A DNA stretch of 40,114 bases from Alphaproteobacteria bacterium. Lineage in GTDB: Bacteria > Pseudomonadota > Alphaproteobacteria > Rhizobiales > Aestuariivirgaceae. The position numbers were made by a program, and so were the translations under genes. The notes beneath the pieces are model-generated. The model was not told where the DNA came from. It worked only from the letters and a program-made list of their open reading frames with translations, and searched no databases. The stretch lies in assembly GCA_024279095.1 (NCBI GenBank), contig JAJRRY010000035.1, forward strand, positions 1 through 40,114. Reading direction: 5' to 3'. This document shows, piece after piece, positions 1-9,957 of the stretch (the stretch's first letter is position 1; the number at the start of each line of letters is the position of its first letter).

Positions 1-1
1 C

Positions 2-244
2 GACGACCTTGCCCGCCTGCTGCGGCACAATCTGGACGAAGCGGTTCAACAGGCGGACAGGACACGACGGATGAAGGAGCAGGATACTGCCATACTCCGT
101 GACCGGCATATGCAGATGAAGCGCATTGAGCGGCTGAGCCGAAATGCCGGACGCGAGCTGCGTGACAGCCTGCACCGGGACGAACTGCTGGATATCGTGG
201 AACGAGCCGTTGAATCCTCCCGCGGCCCCGGAGGACGAAGCTGA
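2..244 (+). CDS. 3' end of an uncharacterised CDS truncated by the window edge (DDLARLLRHNLDEAVQQADRTRR...ESSRGPGGRS*)
   Basis: Open frame from base 2 to TGA at 242-244, directly upstream of flagellar genes. Confidence 0.5.
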   Translation, partial: DDLARLLRHNLDEAVQQADRTRRMKEQDTAILRDRHMQMKRIERLSRNAGRELRDSLHRDELLDIVERAVESSRGPGGRS

Positions 245-332
245 CCGCCTTTCCTTCAACATCATGGTGACGCAAGTTTGCCACAAGTTTGACACCATAG
301 GCTCGAAGCGTCCCGAAGCCTGAAGGAGCGCC

Positions 333-989
333 GTGCGAGCCATGTCCATCTCTCCGCCATCGGACCTGATCCTCGACGTCATGAAGGCCGCCGATCCGCA
401 ACGCATGCAGGAGGCGACCCTGCGGCTGAAGGACATGGTGGCGGCCCGCACCGCCACTGCGGAAACGGGTGCCGGCAAGTGGAAGGAAAGTCTGAGGATG
501 GCCGGCTTCTCTCCCGCTGAAGCCGGACAGAAGATCAGTACCCCCCATCCTGATGCCGCTTCCGGCACCCGTTCCCCCGTGGCTGCGCCTGCGGAGATGG
601 CCACGATGCGGGCGCACAGCCGTTCCCCGGTGGAGGGAAGCATCTCCGGGGATGCCGTGCGCCGCATGCGCGATGGCTATGCCGCTCTCGAGGGCGTGGT
701 TCTGGAGAACATGCTGGACGGCATGCTTGGCGGTTCGGGCTCCAGCGTATTCGGTGAAGGACTGGCAGGGGAATACTGGAAGTCCATGATGGCACGGGCC
801 ATCGCTTCGCAGGTGGCACGCCGTGGCGGCATGGGACTGGCCGAGGCGCTGGTGCGCCGCGCCGGTGGGCCGGACGGGCCGGCGGGGGCGGCCAGCGCAC
901 TGGGCATGAGCCAGCGGCTGGAGAGGGCATTTCTCGACACGCTCGAGCATGAGGTTCCGGCTGGCGAGCACCGCAAGGAGGTGTCCTGA
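333..989 (+). CDS. flgJ: Rod-binding protein, FlgJ N-terminal-like
   Basis: GYAALEGVVLENMLDGMLGGSGSSVFGEGLAGEYWKSMMARAIASQVARRGGMGLAE resembles the FlgJ rod-binding domain; flagellar context. Confidence 0.75.
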   Translation: MRAMSISPPSDLILDVMKAADPQRMQEATLRLKDMVAARTATAETGAGKWKESLRMAGFSPAEAGQKISTPHPDAASGTRSPVAAPAEMATMRAHSRSPVEGSISGDAVRRMRDGYAALEGVVLENMLDGMLGGSGSSVFGEGLAGEYWKSMMARAIASQVARRGGMGLAEALVRRAGGPDGPAGAASALGMSQRLERAFLDTLEHEVPAGEHRKEVS

Positions 990-1387
990 TGAATGCACAT
1001 GCACGGACAGCGAAGGCACCGGCAGGTTTGCCGGAAACGTTCGGCAAGCTCCTGTCCCGGCTCGTGGAAGTGCTGGAGCGGGAGAATGCCGATCTGCGCA
1101 ACAACAACCTCTCGATGTTTTCCGAATACGTTCGGCAGAAGGATCTGCTTCTTCTGGACCTTTCCCGCCTTTCCCGCATGCACGGGGAATCGGCGCAGCT
1201 TCGCGCGCTTCTGGATGGCGAGCTGCGGCGGGTGAAGGAGGCTCTGGCGGAGAATGCCCGACTGCTCGAACTGCATCTCGGTGCAGCACGCGAATTTGCC
1301 AGTTTCCTTGAGGATTCCATCCGCAGGCACCGTTCCGACGGCACCTATTCGCGCAACGTGGCACGTGGCGGGTACGGAAAATGGTGA
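989..1387 (+). CDS. FlgN-like flagellar export chaperone / flagellar-associated protein
   Basis: Small coiled-coil protein (LSRLVEVLERENADLRNNNLSMFSEYVRQKDLLLLDLSRL) overlapping the flgJ-like stop codon. Confidence 0.5.
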   Translation: MNAHARTAKAPAGLPETFGKLLSRLVEVLERENADLRNNNLSMFSEYVRQKDLLLLDLSRLSRMHGESAQLRALLDGELRRVKEALAENARLLELHLGAAREFASFLEDSIRRHRSDGTYSRNVARGGYGKW

Positions 1388-1848
1388 AGACCGTGATCGT
1401 CGGCGTCTGGGCGGCCCTGGTGGCGCTGGGGTCGTTCTATGGCGTGATGCTGTGGAAGGCCGGGGCGGAGGCCAAGGTGGCCCCGAAGGAACTGTTCACC
1501 ACACTGGAGCAGGTCAAGACGGACGTCGTCAGCGTGCCCATGATCAGCAATGGTGAGGTGCAGGGATACGTGCTGGCCCGGTTCGCCTATCTCATCGACG
1601 GCAAGAAGTTGAAGAAACTTTCCATACAGCCGGACGTGATCCTGACCGACGAGGCGTTCCGGATCATCTACAGCAGCCCGATTCGCGATTTCCAGCGCAT
1701 CGAGAAGTACGATCTGGCAAAGCTGACCGAGCGGCTGAAGGAGAGTGTCAACAAGCGTCTGGGGGCAAAACTGGTTCATGACGTTCTGGTCGATTCCATC
1801 AACTATGTGGCCCGCAGCGAAATCCGCTACAAGGGACTGAAGCAATGA
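1381..1848 (+). CDS. Membrane-anchored protein of unknown function in the flagellar operon
   Basis: N-terminal TM segment; overlapping start/stop with neighbours (translational coupling). Confidence 0.6.
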   Translation: MVKTVIVGVWAALVALGSFYGVMLWKAGAEAKVAPKELFTTLEQVKTDVVSVPMISNGEVQGYVLARFAYLIDGKKLKKLSIQPDVILTDEAFRIIYSSPIRDFQRIEKYDLAKLTERLKESVNKRLGAKLVHDVLVDSINYVARSEIRYKGLKQ

Positions 1849-2384
1849 ATCCGCTTTCGGCGCTCGTCCGCTTCATGAAGACCTATTCCACCGGGGTGGT
1901 GGCGGCCACCATATCGGTATCCTTTGCCGCCTACATGCTGATCACCGGTGGCGACGGCAACGGCCTGATGATCGACAAGCCGGTCGTGGTGCATCATGTC
2001 CCGGTCAAGAGTCCGCTGAAGGAACGGCTGGAGATCGCCATCGCTCCCACCCGCAAGACCACGGACGAAAAGCCTCTGGTCATCGAAGACATGCTGATCA
2101 CCGGATCCATCCAGAAGACCACGCCGAAAGAACCTTTGCGCAAGCCCCTGCGCAGCGCCCGCAAGCGCCCCGGCGGGCGCACCACGCCTCATTATGTGCT
2201 GCGCTTCGCAACCCCGGATGTGGCACTCGTGGAGGGCAGCGGTCGATTGTGGAGTGTCGAGCCGGGCGACATCCTGCCCGGTGCCGGGCGCATCATCCGC
2301 ATCGAGAACCGCGGCCATGATCACTGGGTGGTGAAAGCCTACGACGGGCGCACCATCCGTGAAATCGGCTCCCGTCAGGACTGA
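1845..2384 (+). CDS. Membrane-anchored protein of unknown function in the flagellar operon
   Basis: ATGA overlap with upstream gene; N-terminal TM; convergent with fliI. Confidence 0.6.
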   Translation: MNPLSALVRFMKTYSTGVVAATISVSFAAYMLITGGDGNGLMIDKPVVVHHVPVKSPLKERLEIAIAPTRKTTDEKPLVIEDMLITGSIQKTTPKEPLRKPLRSARKRPGGRTTPHYVLRFATPDVALVEGSGRLWSVEPGDILPGAGRIIRIENRGHDHWVVKAYDGRTIREIGSRQD

Positions 2385-3814
2385 CCGGCGGGCACGGCCG
2401 CCGCGCCCTGCTGTGTCGGCTCGCGGTTTTCCTCCCGCCGGCCACCACCATCCGCTCCCGCGGCGCGCAGGGCTTCCGCCAGCACCGTGAAGGCATCCCG
2501 GGATTCTTCCTCGCCAGGGCTCTGCTTCAGCACCTCGTAGATGCGTGGCACCCACTCCACGGCCCTGTCCAGCTCCTCGTCCATGCCGGGCCGGTAGCCG
2601 CCCAGCAGACGCAGGTCGCGGGTGTCCTCGAAGCGCGCGATCAGGGCGCGCAGCATCAGCACCAGGTTCTCCTGCTCCTTCGTCCAGGCGCGCCGGGCCA
2701 GTCGAGACACGGAAGCCAGGATGTTGATCGCCGGATAACGCCCCTGTTCGGCGATCTCGCGATCCAGCACGATGTGGCCGTCCAGGATGCCGCGGATACT
2801 GTCGGCCACCGGGTCGTTGTGATCATCGCCGTCTACCAGAACGGAAAGAAAGGCGGTGATGGAACCCGCTCCCGCCTCACCCGGCCCGGTGCGTTCCAGC
2901 AGGCGCGGCAGGTCGGAGAAGATCCCTGGCGGATAGCCCCGCGCCACGGGGGCCTCACCGGCGGCCAGCAGGATGTCGCGGCAGGCGTGAGCATAGCGGG
3001 TAATGGAATCTGCTATCAGCAGAACGTTCTCGCCACGATCGCGAAAGTATTCCGCCACGGTAATGGCCGTCTTCAGGGCCAGCCGGCGCATCATCGGACT
3101 TTCGTCGCCGGTCGCCACGATGCCGATGGAGCGGGCCCGCTGCCGCTCGCCGATGGCCTCCTCGATGAATTCCCGCACTTCGCGGCCGCGCTCGCCGATC
3201 AGCGCGAAGACCACCGTGTCGAAACCCTCGGCCCCGGCCAGCATGGCCAAGAAGGTGGACTTTCCGACGCCGGATCCGGCGAAGATGCCCATTCGCTGCC
3301 CCGCACAGACGGGCGTGAAGATGTCCACCGCGCGCACCCCGGTGCGCACCGCTCCGCCAATCGGGTTTCTGCGCAATGCCTGCGGCGGCTGCCGCTCCAC
3401 GCCCAAGGCCCGCGGTCCTGGCAGCAGGGCTTCCCCATCGTCCGCGGGTTCGCCGAGGGCGTTGATAACCCGTCCCTTCCAGCTCTCGTGCGGCCGGATC
3501 CGGAACGGCCCGCGGTGCCAGACCGGCATGCCGATGCGGATGTCCGGCTCCGCATCGAAGGGCTTGACCATGATCCCGTCCGGGCCGATGTGCACCACCT
3601 GTCCGATATGCATGCCGGTCTCGGCTTCGATCTCCACACAATCCCCCAACGAGGCGAATCGCGACAAACCCCGCACACGGCACACTGCGGGCGAGATCTC
3701 CGTGATCCGCCCGCCGCAGCGCAGCAGGGGAGCATCATGGGCAAGCTGCAGTGCCGCCCGCCGCAGTCGCCCCAGCGGCCCGGCATCGAGAACGGCGCCC
3801 GGTTCCGTCGTCAC
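2375..3814 (-). CDS. fliI: Flagellum-specific ATPase FliI
   Basis: Walker A GIFAGSGVGKST; VVFALIGERGREVREF; typical F1-ATPase-like export ATPase; GTGA overlap with flgF. Confidence 0.92.
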   Translation of the reverse strand: MTTEPGAVLDAGPLGRLRRAALQLAHDAPLLRCGGRITEISPAVCRVRGLSRFASLGDCVEIEAETGMHIGQVVHIGPDGIMVKPFDAEPDIRIGMPVWHRGPFRIRPHESWKGRVINALGEPADDGEALLPGPRALGVERQPPQALRRNPIGGAVRTGVRAVDIFTPVCAGQRMGIFAGSGVGKSTFLAMLAGAEGFDTVVFALIGERGREVREFIEEAIGERQRARSIGIVATGDESPMMRRLALKTAITVAEYFRDRGENVLLIADSITRYAHACRDILLAAGEAPVARGYPPGIFSDLPRLLERTGPGEAGAGSITAFLSVLVDGDDHNDPVADSIRGILDGHIVLDREIAEQGRYPAINILASVSRLARRAWTKEQENLVLMLRALIARFEDTRDLRLLGGYRPGMDEELDRAVEWVPRIYEVLKQSPGEEESRDAFTVLAEALRAAGADGGGRREENREPTQQGAAAVPAGQS

Positions 3815-4539
3815 GCGCCCGTCCCCCCGAGGGTCCGTATGGCCTCAAGGGCGGTGCGCTCGCTATCCTCCATGGCGCTGGAGAGTCTGCGGAAGGCACC
3901 GGTCGCCTCGATGAGCCGGATCATTTCCATGGGGCCGCTGACGTTGGCTTCCTCGATGAAGCCCTGCATCACTCCGGCCCGGCGGAAGTCCACCACCGGT
4001 TCCGGTTCACGGTCGGGCACGACACCGGAATTGCCGAAGCGCGACAGCTTCGCCTCGTCCGGCATGCGGAACAGCCCGATGGCGCCGATCTGCGTACCGG
4101 CCTGGGTGATCATGCCGTCACGGGCGATAGTCGGCGGCCCCGCCTTGGGCTTCAGCGTGATGGGCGCCCCGCCCACGTCGAGCACGGGATAACCCTCCAC
4201 GGACACTAGCTCGCCTGTGGGCAGCATGCGCATGCGCCCATCGCGGGTGTAGACCGGGCCGTTCGGTCCCTGGACGGCCATCCATACATCACCGCGTACC
4301 GCCACGTCGAGCGGATTTCCTGTCTGCTTCAGGGCTCCGGGCCGCGTGTCGATCCAGGTCTCGCCAGCCGAGACGAAGCTCACCGACGTCGGCTGCTGCC
4401 GGGAGACCATGGCGGCAAACCGACTGCCGTCGGCCCGAAAGCCCGGCGTGGTCATGTTGGCCACGTTGTTGGCGATGGAGGACAGCCGGTTCTGCATGGC
4501 CAGCTGCCCGGCCACGGCCACGTGAAGCACCACCTTCAT
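3811..4539 (-). CDS. flgF: Flagellar basal-body rod protein FlgF
   Basis: Rod family N-terminus (NRLSSIANNVANMTTPGFRAD) and C-terminus (EEANVSGPMEMIRLIEATGAFR). Confidence 0.88.
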   Translation of the reverse strand: MKVVLHVAVAGQLAMQNRLSSIANNVANMTTPGFRADGSRFAAMVSRQQPTSVSFVSAGETWIDTRPGALKQTGNPLDVAVRGDVWMAVQGPNGPVYTRDGRMRMLPTGELVSVEGYPVLDVGGAPITLKPKAGPPTIARDGMITQAGTQIGAIGLFRMPDEAKLSRFGNSGVVPDREPEPVVDFRRAGVMQGFIEEANVSGPMEMIRLIEATGAFRRLSSAMEDSERTALEAIRTLGGTGA

Positions 4540-4543
4540 GGCA

Positions 4544-5326
4544 TCATCCTCCCGATATCTTGAGGGTCTGAAGAGTCTGCAGGATGTCCTGGCTGATCCC
4601 GGTCTCCAAGGGAGCCGAAATCAGTGCATTGGGGGCTGCTGCGGTTGTGGCGGAGCCGCCCCCGTTCATCTCCCACATGGTCGCGAAGCGGGCCAGGAAA
4701 CGTTCCAGTTTTGCCGGGTCCTGGAATTCGGAGATCTTCAGCTTTTCCTCGACGACTTTCGCATTGCGATCAATGTCCCCTTGCGCCAGCGAGTAACCGA
4801 GGACGGTTTCCGCCACTTTCATCAGGGCCGGATCCGCGAGAATGTCGTAGCCGGTGCGAATGCCGGGGGCCTTGCGCTGGAAATAGAGGGCGAGGCGCAC
4901 ACCCTCGTTGCTTTCCCCGGCATCTTCCTCCAGTTTCAGGCGCATGTAGTCGTCCACGACTTCCTGCTGTGCCCGCTCGAAGGTGGTGGCAGCGGAACCG
5001 TAGCTCTTGAAGTTGAAACGCCGTGCGAAATCCCGGAACCGGGTATCGGCAAGCTGGTTGGCAAAACTGTCGGGATTCTCGATGCCCTCTTCGAGAACCT
5101 TCCGCATGAAGGCCTTGGCATAGATCATGTCGCCCAGTCCGGAAGCCTCCATGGCGAAACGGTAGACGCGATCGTCAGCCAGGAACTCGTCGATCGTGTC
5201 GATCTCTCCGATCCGGGAGAGGTAATATTCCGCCTCCCGGGCCACCTGCGGCTGCTCGGAGACCCTTTTCAGGGATGCATCGAGATTGTTGGCGATGAGC
5301 TGATAGTCGGCAAGCGTGGTAAGCAT
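4544..5326 (-). CDS. DUF1217 family flagellar-associated protein
   Basis: MLTTLADYQLIANNLDASLKRVSEQPQVAREAEYYLSRI... DUF1217-like; start at 5326 or 5374 rather than the 5527 of the ORF track. Confidence 0.65.
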   Translation of the reverse strand: MLTTLADYQLIANNLDASLKRVSEQPQVAREAEYYLSRIGEIDTIDEFLADDRVYRFAMEASGLGDMIYAKAFMRKVLEEGIENPDSFANQLADTRFRDFARRFNFKSYGSAATTFERAQQEVVDDYMRLKLEEDAGESNEGVRLALYFQRKAPGIRTGYDILADPALMKVAETVLGYSLAQGDIDRNAKVVEEKLKISEFQDPAKLERFLARFATMWEMNGGGSATTAAAPNALISAPLETGISQDILQTLQTLKISGG

Positions 5327-5496
5327 GATCTCCGGCCCCGTAATCACATGTCGAGATGCTGGTCCGGATGACATGATCCCATCTCCGCCTTGTCCGTGGC
5401 TTGCGCGCTCGCCGGCCAGTTTCGCGCAAGCCTCGCCGGATAGGCCTGTGGAAAGAGGCAATCCTTCACGTTCTGACGGGCAGGGGAGATTCCGAC

Positions 5497-6378
5497 GTGA
5501 CCATCCTTCTTGGCCTGCTGGTGACACTGGGCTGCATGATCGGCGGCTTCGTGGCCATGGGCGGCCACGTTTCGGTTCTGGTGCAGCCCTGGGAATTCGT
5601 CATCATCGGCGGCTCCGCCTTCGGCACCTTTCTCATTGCCAACCCGATGAAGACGGTCAAGGACACCGGCAAGGCCCTGGTGGAGGCCTTCAAGGGCAAG
5701 ACACCGAAGACCCGCGACTATCTGGACGTGCTCGGCGTTCTCTTCGCCCTGATGCGCGAGGTGCGCGGCAAGTCCCGTGGCGAGGTGGAGGGGCATATCG
5801 ACAATCCGGAGGAATCGGAAATCTTCCAGCAGTATCCTGACGTGCTGAAAAACAAGGAGCTGACTACCTTCATCTGCGATTATGTGCGCCTCATCCTGAT
5901 TGGCAACGCCAAGACCCACGAGGTGGAGGCGCTGATGGACGAGGAAATCCAGACCATCACCCATGACGCCATGGAGCCGGTGCACGCCATGACCGCCATC
6001 TCGGAAGGTCTTCCGGCGCTTGGCATCGTCGCCGCCGTGCTCGGCGTGATCAAGGCCATGGGCGCGCTCGACCAGTCGCCGGAGGTGCTGGGTCACCTGA
6101 TCGGCGCCGCTCTGGTGGGCACTTTCGCCGGCATCTTCCTGTCCTATGCGGTGGTCGGCCCGGTGGCCACCAAGATCAAGGTGGTGCGCGACCACAACCT
6201 GCGCCATTTCACCATCGTCAAGCAGACGCTGCTGGCATTCATGAACGGCGCCATGCCGCAGGTGGCACTGGAGTTCGGACGCAAGACCATCGCCTCCCAT
6301 GATCGCCCGACCATCGACACGGTGGAGGAGGAAACCCTCAATCCGGGCTCGGCGGGTGAAGAGAAGAAGGCGGCCTGA
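5497..6378 (+). CDS. motA: Flagellar motor stator protein MotA
   Basis: [18 protein letters not shown]...[23 protein letters not shown] start with upstream AGGGGAG. Confidence 0.9.
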   Translation: MTILLGLLVTLGCMIGGFVAMGGHVSVLVQPWEFVIIGGSAFGTFLIANPMKTVKDTGKALVEAFKGKTPKTRDYLDVLGVLFALMREVRGKSRGEVEGHIDNPEESEIFQQYPDVLKNKELTTFICDYVRLILIGNAKTHEVEALMDEEIQTITHDAMEPVHAMTAISEGLPALGIVAAVLGVIKAMGALDQSPEVLGHLIGAALVGTFAGIFLSYAVVGPVATKIKVVRDHNLRHFTIVKQTLLAFMNGAMPQVALEFGRKTIASHDRPTIDTVEEETLNPGSAGEEKKAA

Positions 6379-6381
6379 TCC

Positions 6382-7362
6382 ATGACCATGCCGGCAACCA
6401 GCAGCGAAGAGATCGCGGTGACCGCCCCCACGGACGACGACCTGCTGATCTCCGCCTCGGGGCACGTGCCACCGGAGCGGTTGCGACTGCTCCAGTCGCT
6501 TTTCGGGCGCGTCTGCCAGACATTGCGCGACCGCTTCTTCGAGATCGCCGGTGTTCCCTTCGAGGTGACGCTGGAGGAGCTGGACGTGATGCCGGTGGAG
6601 CAGGCCGGCATGAGCGGTGCGGAATGGCTCGTCGCCCTGTGCTCCATCGAGCGCCAGAACACCCTGAGCTGCATCGGGCTGGACGCCGGAGCGATCAATC
6701 TGGTCATCGAGGCCTTTCTCGGTGGCGGAGCGCAGGGGCGCAGCGCGCCGCCGCCCCGCGACTGGACGCCGTTCGATCAGCTCATGACCGGACATGCTGC
6801 GGAGACGGTCATCGATACCATGACCGAGGTCTTTGCGCCGTCGGTCGACTTCGTGATGCGGATGGACGAGATCCGGCGCGCGGATGCTGCAAGGGAACTG
6901 ACACTCGAGGAGCGGCCCGTCCTGACCGCCCGGCTGACCGTGCAGGCATTGGGGGATGGCGGCACGATGGTCGTGGTGCTGCCGCCCGGACTGTTCAGCA
7001 GCATGCGCCTTTGCGCTACCGATGCAGGAAGCGCCGATGCCGTCGCGGATCAGGAGGAAAATCCGTGGGCACGGGCCTTGGACAGTCAGCTGAAGGCCTC
7101 GGAGGTGATCTGCCGGGCAGTGCTGGATGGTGGCGAGATCACGCTGGGTGATGTTGCCCGGTTCCGTCCGGGCCAGATTCTCGAACTGGACGTGCGTTCC
7201 GATGCGCCTGTGCGTCTGGAATGCGATGGCGAGACCCTCTTCCATTGCGATCTCGGGCAGGCCGGTGGCGCCTTCGTGCTGAAGCTGCGCCGGCCGGTCA
7301 GCAGCGAGGAGGAATTCCTGGAATCCGTGATGGGGGCGAAAGGGGCGAATGGCAATGAGTGA
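6382..7362 (+). CDS. fliM: Flagellar motor switch protein FliM
   Basis: Middle domain (MSGAEWLVALCSIERQNTLSCIGLDAGAINLVIEAFLGGG) plus C-terminal SpoA domain. Confidence 0.88.
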   Translation: MTMPATSSEEIAVTAPTDDDLLISASGHVPPERLRLLQSLFGRVCQTLRDRFFEIAGVPFEVTLEELDVMPVEQAGMSGAEWLVALCSIERQNTLSCIGLDAGAINLVIEAFLGGGAQGRSAPPPRDWTPFDQLMTGHAAETVIDTMTEVFAPSVDFVMRMDEIRRADAARELTLEERPVLTARLTVQALGDGGTMVVVLPPGLFSSMRLCATDAGSADAVADQEENPWARALDSQLKASEVICRAVLDGGEITLGDVARFRPGQILELDVRSDAPVRLECDGETLFHCDLGQAGGAFVLKLRRPVSSEEEFLESVMGAKGANGNE

Positions 7363-7822
7363 CGCAACCGATATTGCGAACCGGGAAGAAGCGGGGACGG
7401 AGAATGCTGCCGGGGGACAGGCCGGAGAGGCTGGCGGTGCGGCAATGCGCGATGGGGCAGGAAAGGCCTCCGCGGAAGAGACCGCACGGCAACGCACGCT
7501 GGGCGATTCCCTGTAGCAGGAAGCGGTGGAAAAGATGGGACGGCAGGTGGCGGAAGGCGAGGGGCCGGGCATCGATCTGGTCATGCGCATTCCGGTCACC
7601 GTGCAGGCTGTGCTCGGGCAGGCCCGCATGCCCATCGCCAGCCTCATGAAGCTGGGGCCCGGGTCGGTGGTGCCCCTGGACCACAGGGTTGGCGAGCCGG
7701 TGGATGTGGTGGTCAACGGCCGTTTGGTGGCGCGCGGCGAGGTTGTGCTGCTGGAAGAGGACAGCGAACGTTTCGGCATCTCCCTGACGGAGATCGTGGA
7801 GCCTGGAAGCAGATCGTGCTGA
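7355..7822 (+). pseudogene. fliN: FliN-like motor switch protein with an internal in-frame TAG at 7514-7516 (codon 54)
   Basis: ATG at 7355 overlaps the fliM stop region and is in frame with the SpoA domain (IPVTVQAVLGQARMPIASLMKLGPGSVVPLDHRVGEPVDVVVNG) ending at TGA 7822; the ORF track shows only 7526..7822. Confidence 0.8.
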
Positions 7823-7841
7823 CCGGAAAGATGGGGTGAGG

Positions 7842-8855
7842 ATGATGGCCCGCCAAACCGGACACGTCTCTGCGCGAGCGCGCGAGCTTCCCGGCGCATG
7901 GAAGGCCGTGACCGTCCTCAACGTGCTGGATGGCCCCACCCTCTAGAAGCTGGTGAAGTACCTCGATCAGGAGGACATCGCCCGTATTCGTTCCCTGGAC
8001 ATGGAGCTGGAGCCTGTTGCGGCGGAGGAGTTTGCCGCCATCATCGAGGAATTCGCCGGCCGTTTCGTGCGCCGTCTGCGCATGGTCGGCGACTACCGCA
8101 GCCCGGAAGGGATTCTCGAGGAGGTCCTCGACCCGGACGAGCTGGAAAGGCTCACCAGCGGTGAGGACGATGGCCCTCCGGTGTGGGAAGACGATCGCTT
8201 CGCGTCCCCCGAGGTGCTCCAGCCGCTGGTGGAGCAGGAACACCCGCAGATGGCGGCCTTTCTGCTGTCACGCATCGATCCGGATCTGGGGGCAGGTGTG
8301 ATGAAGGCTGTGGAGGAAGGGCGGCGCAACGAGATTCTGCTGCGCATGCTGGACATGCGCCCCGTCTCGCCTGGTGTCACCATGGTGGTCGAGCAGCACA
8401 TTCGGGTTTCCTTCATCGAGGATACCTCGGCGGCGCGCAATGCCGAAGCCCGCGCCCGCATCGCCAGCATCGTCAACCGCATGGACAAGGAGCTGGCGGA
8501 ACAGTTCCTGGAGGCTCTGAAGCAGACCCGTCCGGAGGAGGCGAAGGAAATCGGCAGGATGCTCTTCTCTTTCGAGGACATCGTGCGGTTGTCCGAAAAG
8601 GACCGCCTGGTGCTGTTCGACAAGGTGCCGGCGGAGCTTACCATCAAGGCTCTGCACGGGGTATCCGAAGAGCTCGTGAACCTGGTTCTGGAGGCGTTGG
8701 GCGGTCGCATGCGCAAGATGGTGGAGGCGGAGCTCTCCGCCGGCAATCCGCCGCCCGAGGAGGAAGCGGCAGAGGCGCGCCGGGAGATTGCCGCAATGGC
8801 GCTGGAACTGGCTGCCGCCGGCGAAATCGTCATAGAGGACGGCGAGGAGGCCTGA
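7842..8855 (+). pseudogene. fliG: Flagellar motor switch protein FliG with an internal in-frame TAG at 7944-7946 (codon 35)
   Basis: Frame from ATG 7842 encodes ...WKAVTVLNVLDGPTL*KLVKYLDQEDIARI..., continuous FliG N-domain homology across the TAG; C-domain FSFEDIVRLSEKDRLVLFDKVP. Confidence 0.85.
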
Positions 8856-8880
8856 AGGGCTCTCTGCCGAGCTGCACGCC

Positions 8881-9957
8881 ATGGCGGAAGAGGCCGACAA
8901 GGACAGCAAGACCGAGGAACCCAGCGAGAAAAAGGTTTCCGACGCCATCCGCAAGGGCAACGTTCCCTACTCGCGGGAACCCGCGATCCTCGCCTCCTTT
9001 CTGGCCATGCTGCTGGTCGCCGCCTTCCAGATCGGAAGCGGTGGCCTTTCCATCTCCGGCGGCCTGATGATGCTGCTGGAAAAGCCCGGGCAGTGGCATC
9101 TCGACGAGGGGGGCGTGGCTCTCCATCTGATGCGGCAGGTCACCTTTCTGGCGCTCGGTTTCCTGGTGCCGATCTTCGTCATGTTCATCGTCGCCGCGCT
9201 CGCCGCCTCCTTTTCGCAGAACCTGCCGCGGGTGGTGTTCCGGCGTATACGCCCCGACTTCTCGCGCATCTCGCCACGCAAGGGATTGAAGCGCATCTTC
9301 GGAGCCCAGGGGTGGGTGGAATTCCTGAAGGCCATTTTCAAGTTCACGGCCGTTTCCGTCATCGTTGCCGTGCTCCTGAAATCCGAAGCCGGCTACGTCA
9401 TGGCCACGCTGCTGCAGAGCCCCCGGACTCTCCCGGAGGTGCTGCTGGCGCTCTCCATGAAGCTGCTGGCCGCCGTGGTGCTGGCTGCTGTGGTGCTGGC
9501 GCTGGCGGACTTCGCCTGGTCGCGGCGCTACTGGTGGATCAACCTGCGCATGACCCGTCAGGAGGTCAAGGACGAGCGCAAGGAGCTCGACGGCGATCCG
9601 ATCGTCAAGGCCCGCCGCCTGTCTCTGGCGCGTGACCGGCTGCGGCGCTCCATGATGGCGGCGGTGCCGCAAGCCACCGTGGTCATCGCCAATCCCACCC
9701 ATTACTCCGTGGCGCTTCGCTATGACCGGGCGCGCGACCCGGCCCCCGTGGTGGTGGCCAAGGGCCAGAACCTGATTGCCTTGAAGATCCGCGAAATCGC
9801 GCAGGAGAACGACGTGCCGGTGATCGAGAACCGCACCCTGGCCCGGGCCCTGTATGCCCAGGCGGAGGTGGACCAGATGATCCCCGAGGAATTCTATCCG
9901 GCCGTCGCCGAAATCATCCACTACGTCTTCTCGATGGAGCGCAACAGGACACGCTGA
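8881..9957 (+). CDS. flhB: Flagellar type III export protein FlhB
   Basis: SKTEEPSEKKVSDAIRKGNVPYSRE; autocleavage site NPTHYSVALRYD. Confidence 0.95.
   Translation: MAEEADKDSKTEEPSEKKVSDAIRKGNVPYSREPAILASFLAMLLVAAFQIGSGGLSISGGLMMLLEKPGQWHLDEGGVALHLMRQVTFLALGFLVPIFVMFIVAALAASFSQNLPRVVFRRIRPDFSRISPRKGLKRIFGAQGWVEFLKAIFKFTAVSVIVAVLLKSEAGYVMATLLQSPRTLPEVLLALSMKLLAAVVLAAVVLALADFAWSRRYWWINLRMTRQEVKDERKELDGDPIVKARRLSLARDRLRRSMMAAVPQATVVIANPTHYSVALRYDRARDPAPVVVAKGQNLIALKIREIAQENDVPVIENRTLARALYAQAEVDQMIPEEFYPAVAEIIHYVFSMERNRTR

Noticed and set aside
2774-4192. 472-aa plus-strand ORF antisense to fliI/flgF
   Set aside because: Shadow ORF of FliI and FlgF.
5344-7899. 851-aa minus-strand ORF antisense to motA/fliM/fliN
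   Set aside because: Shadow ORF; sense-strand genes are convincing. It does not explain the fliN/fliG TAG codons.
7355-8855. Complete genome-wide reassignment of TAG to sense
   Set aside because: mscL, fxsA and tim44 end naturally at TAG, so only partial suppression, decay or error remain possible.
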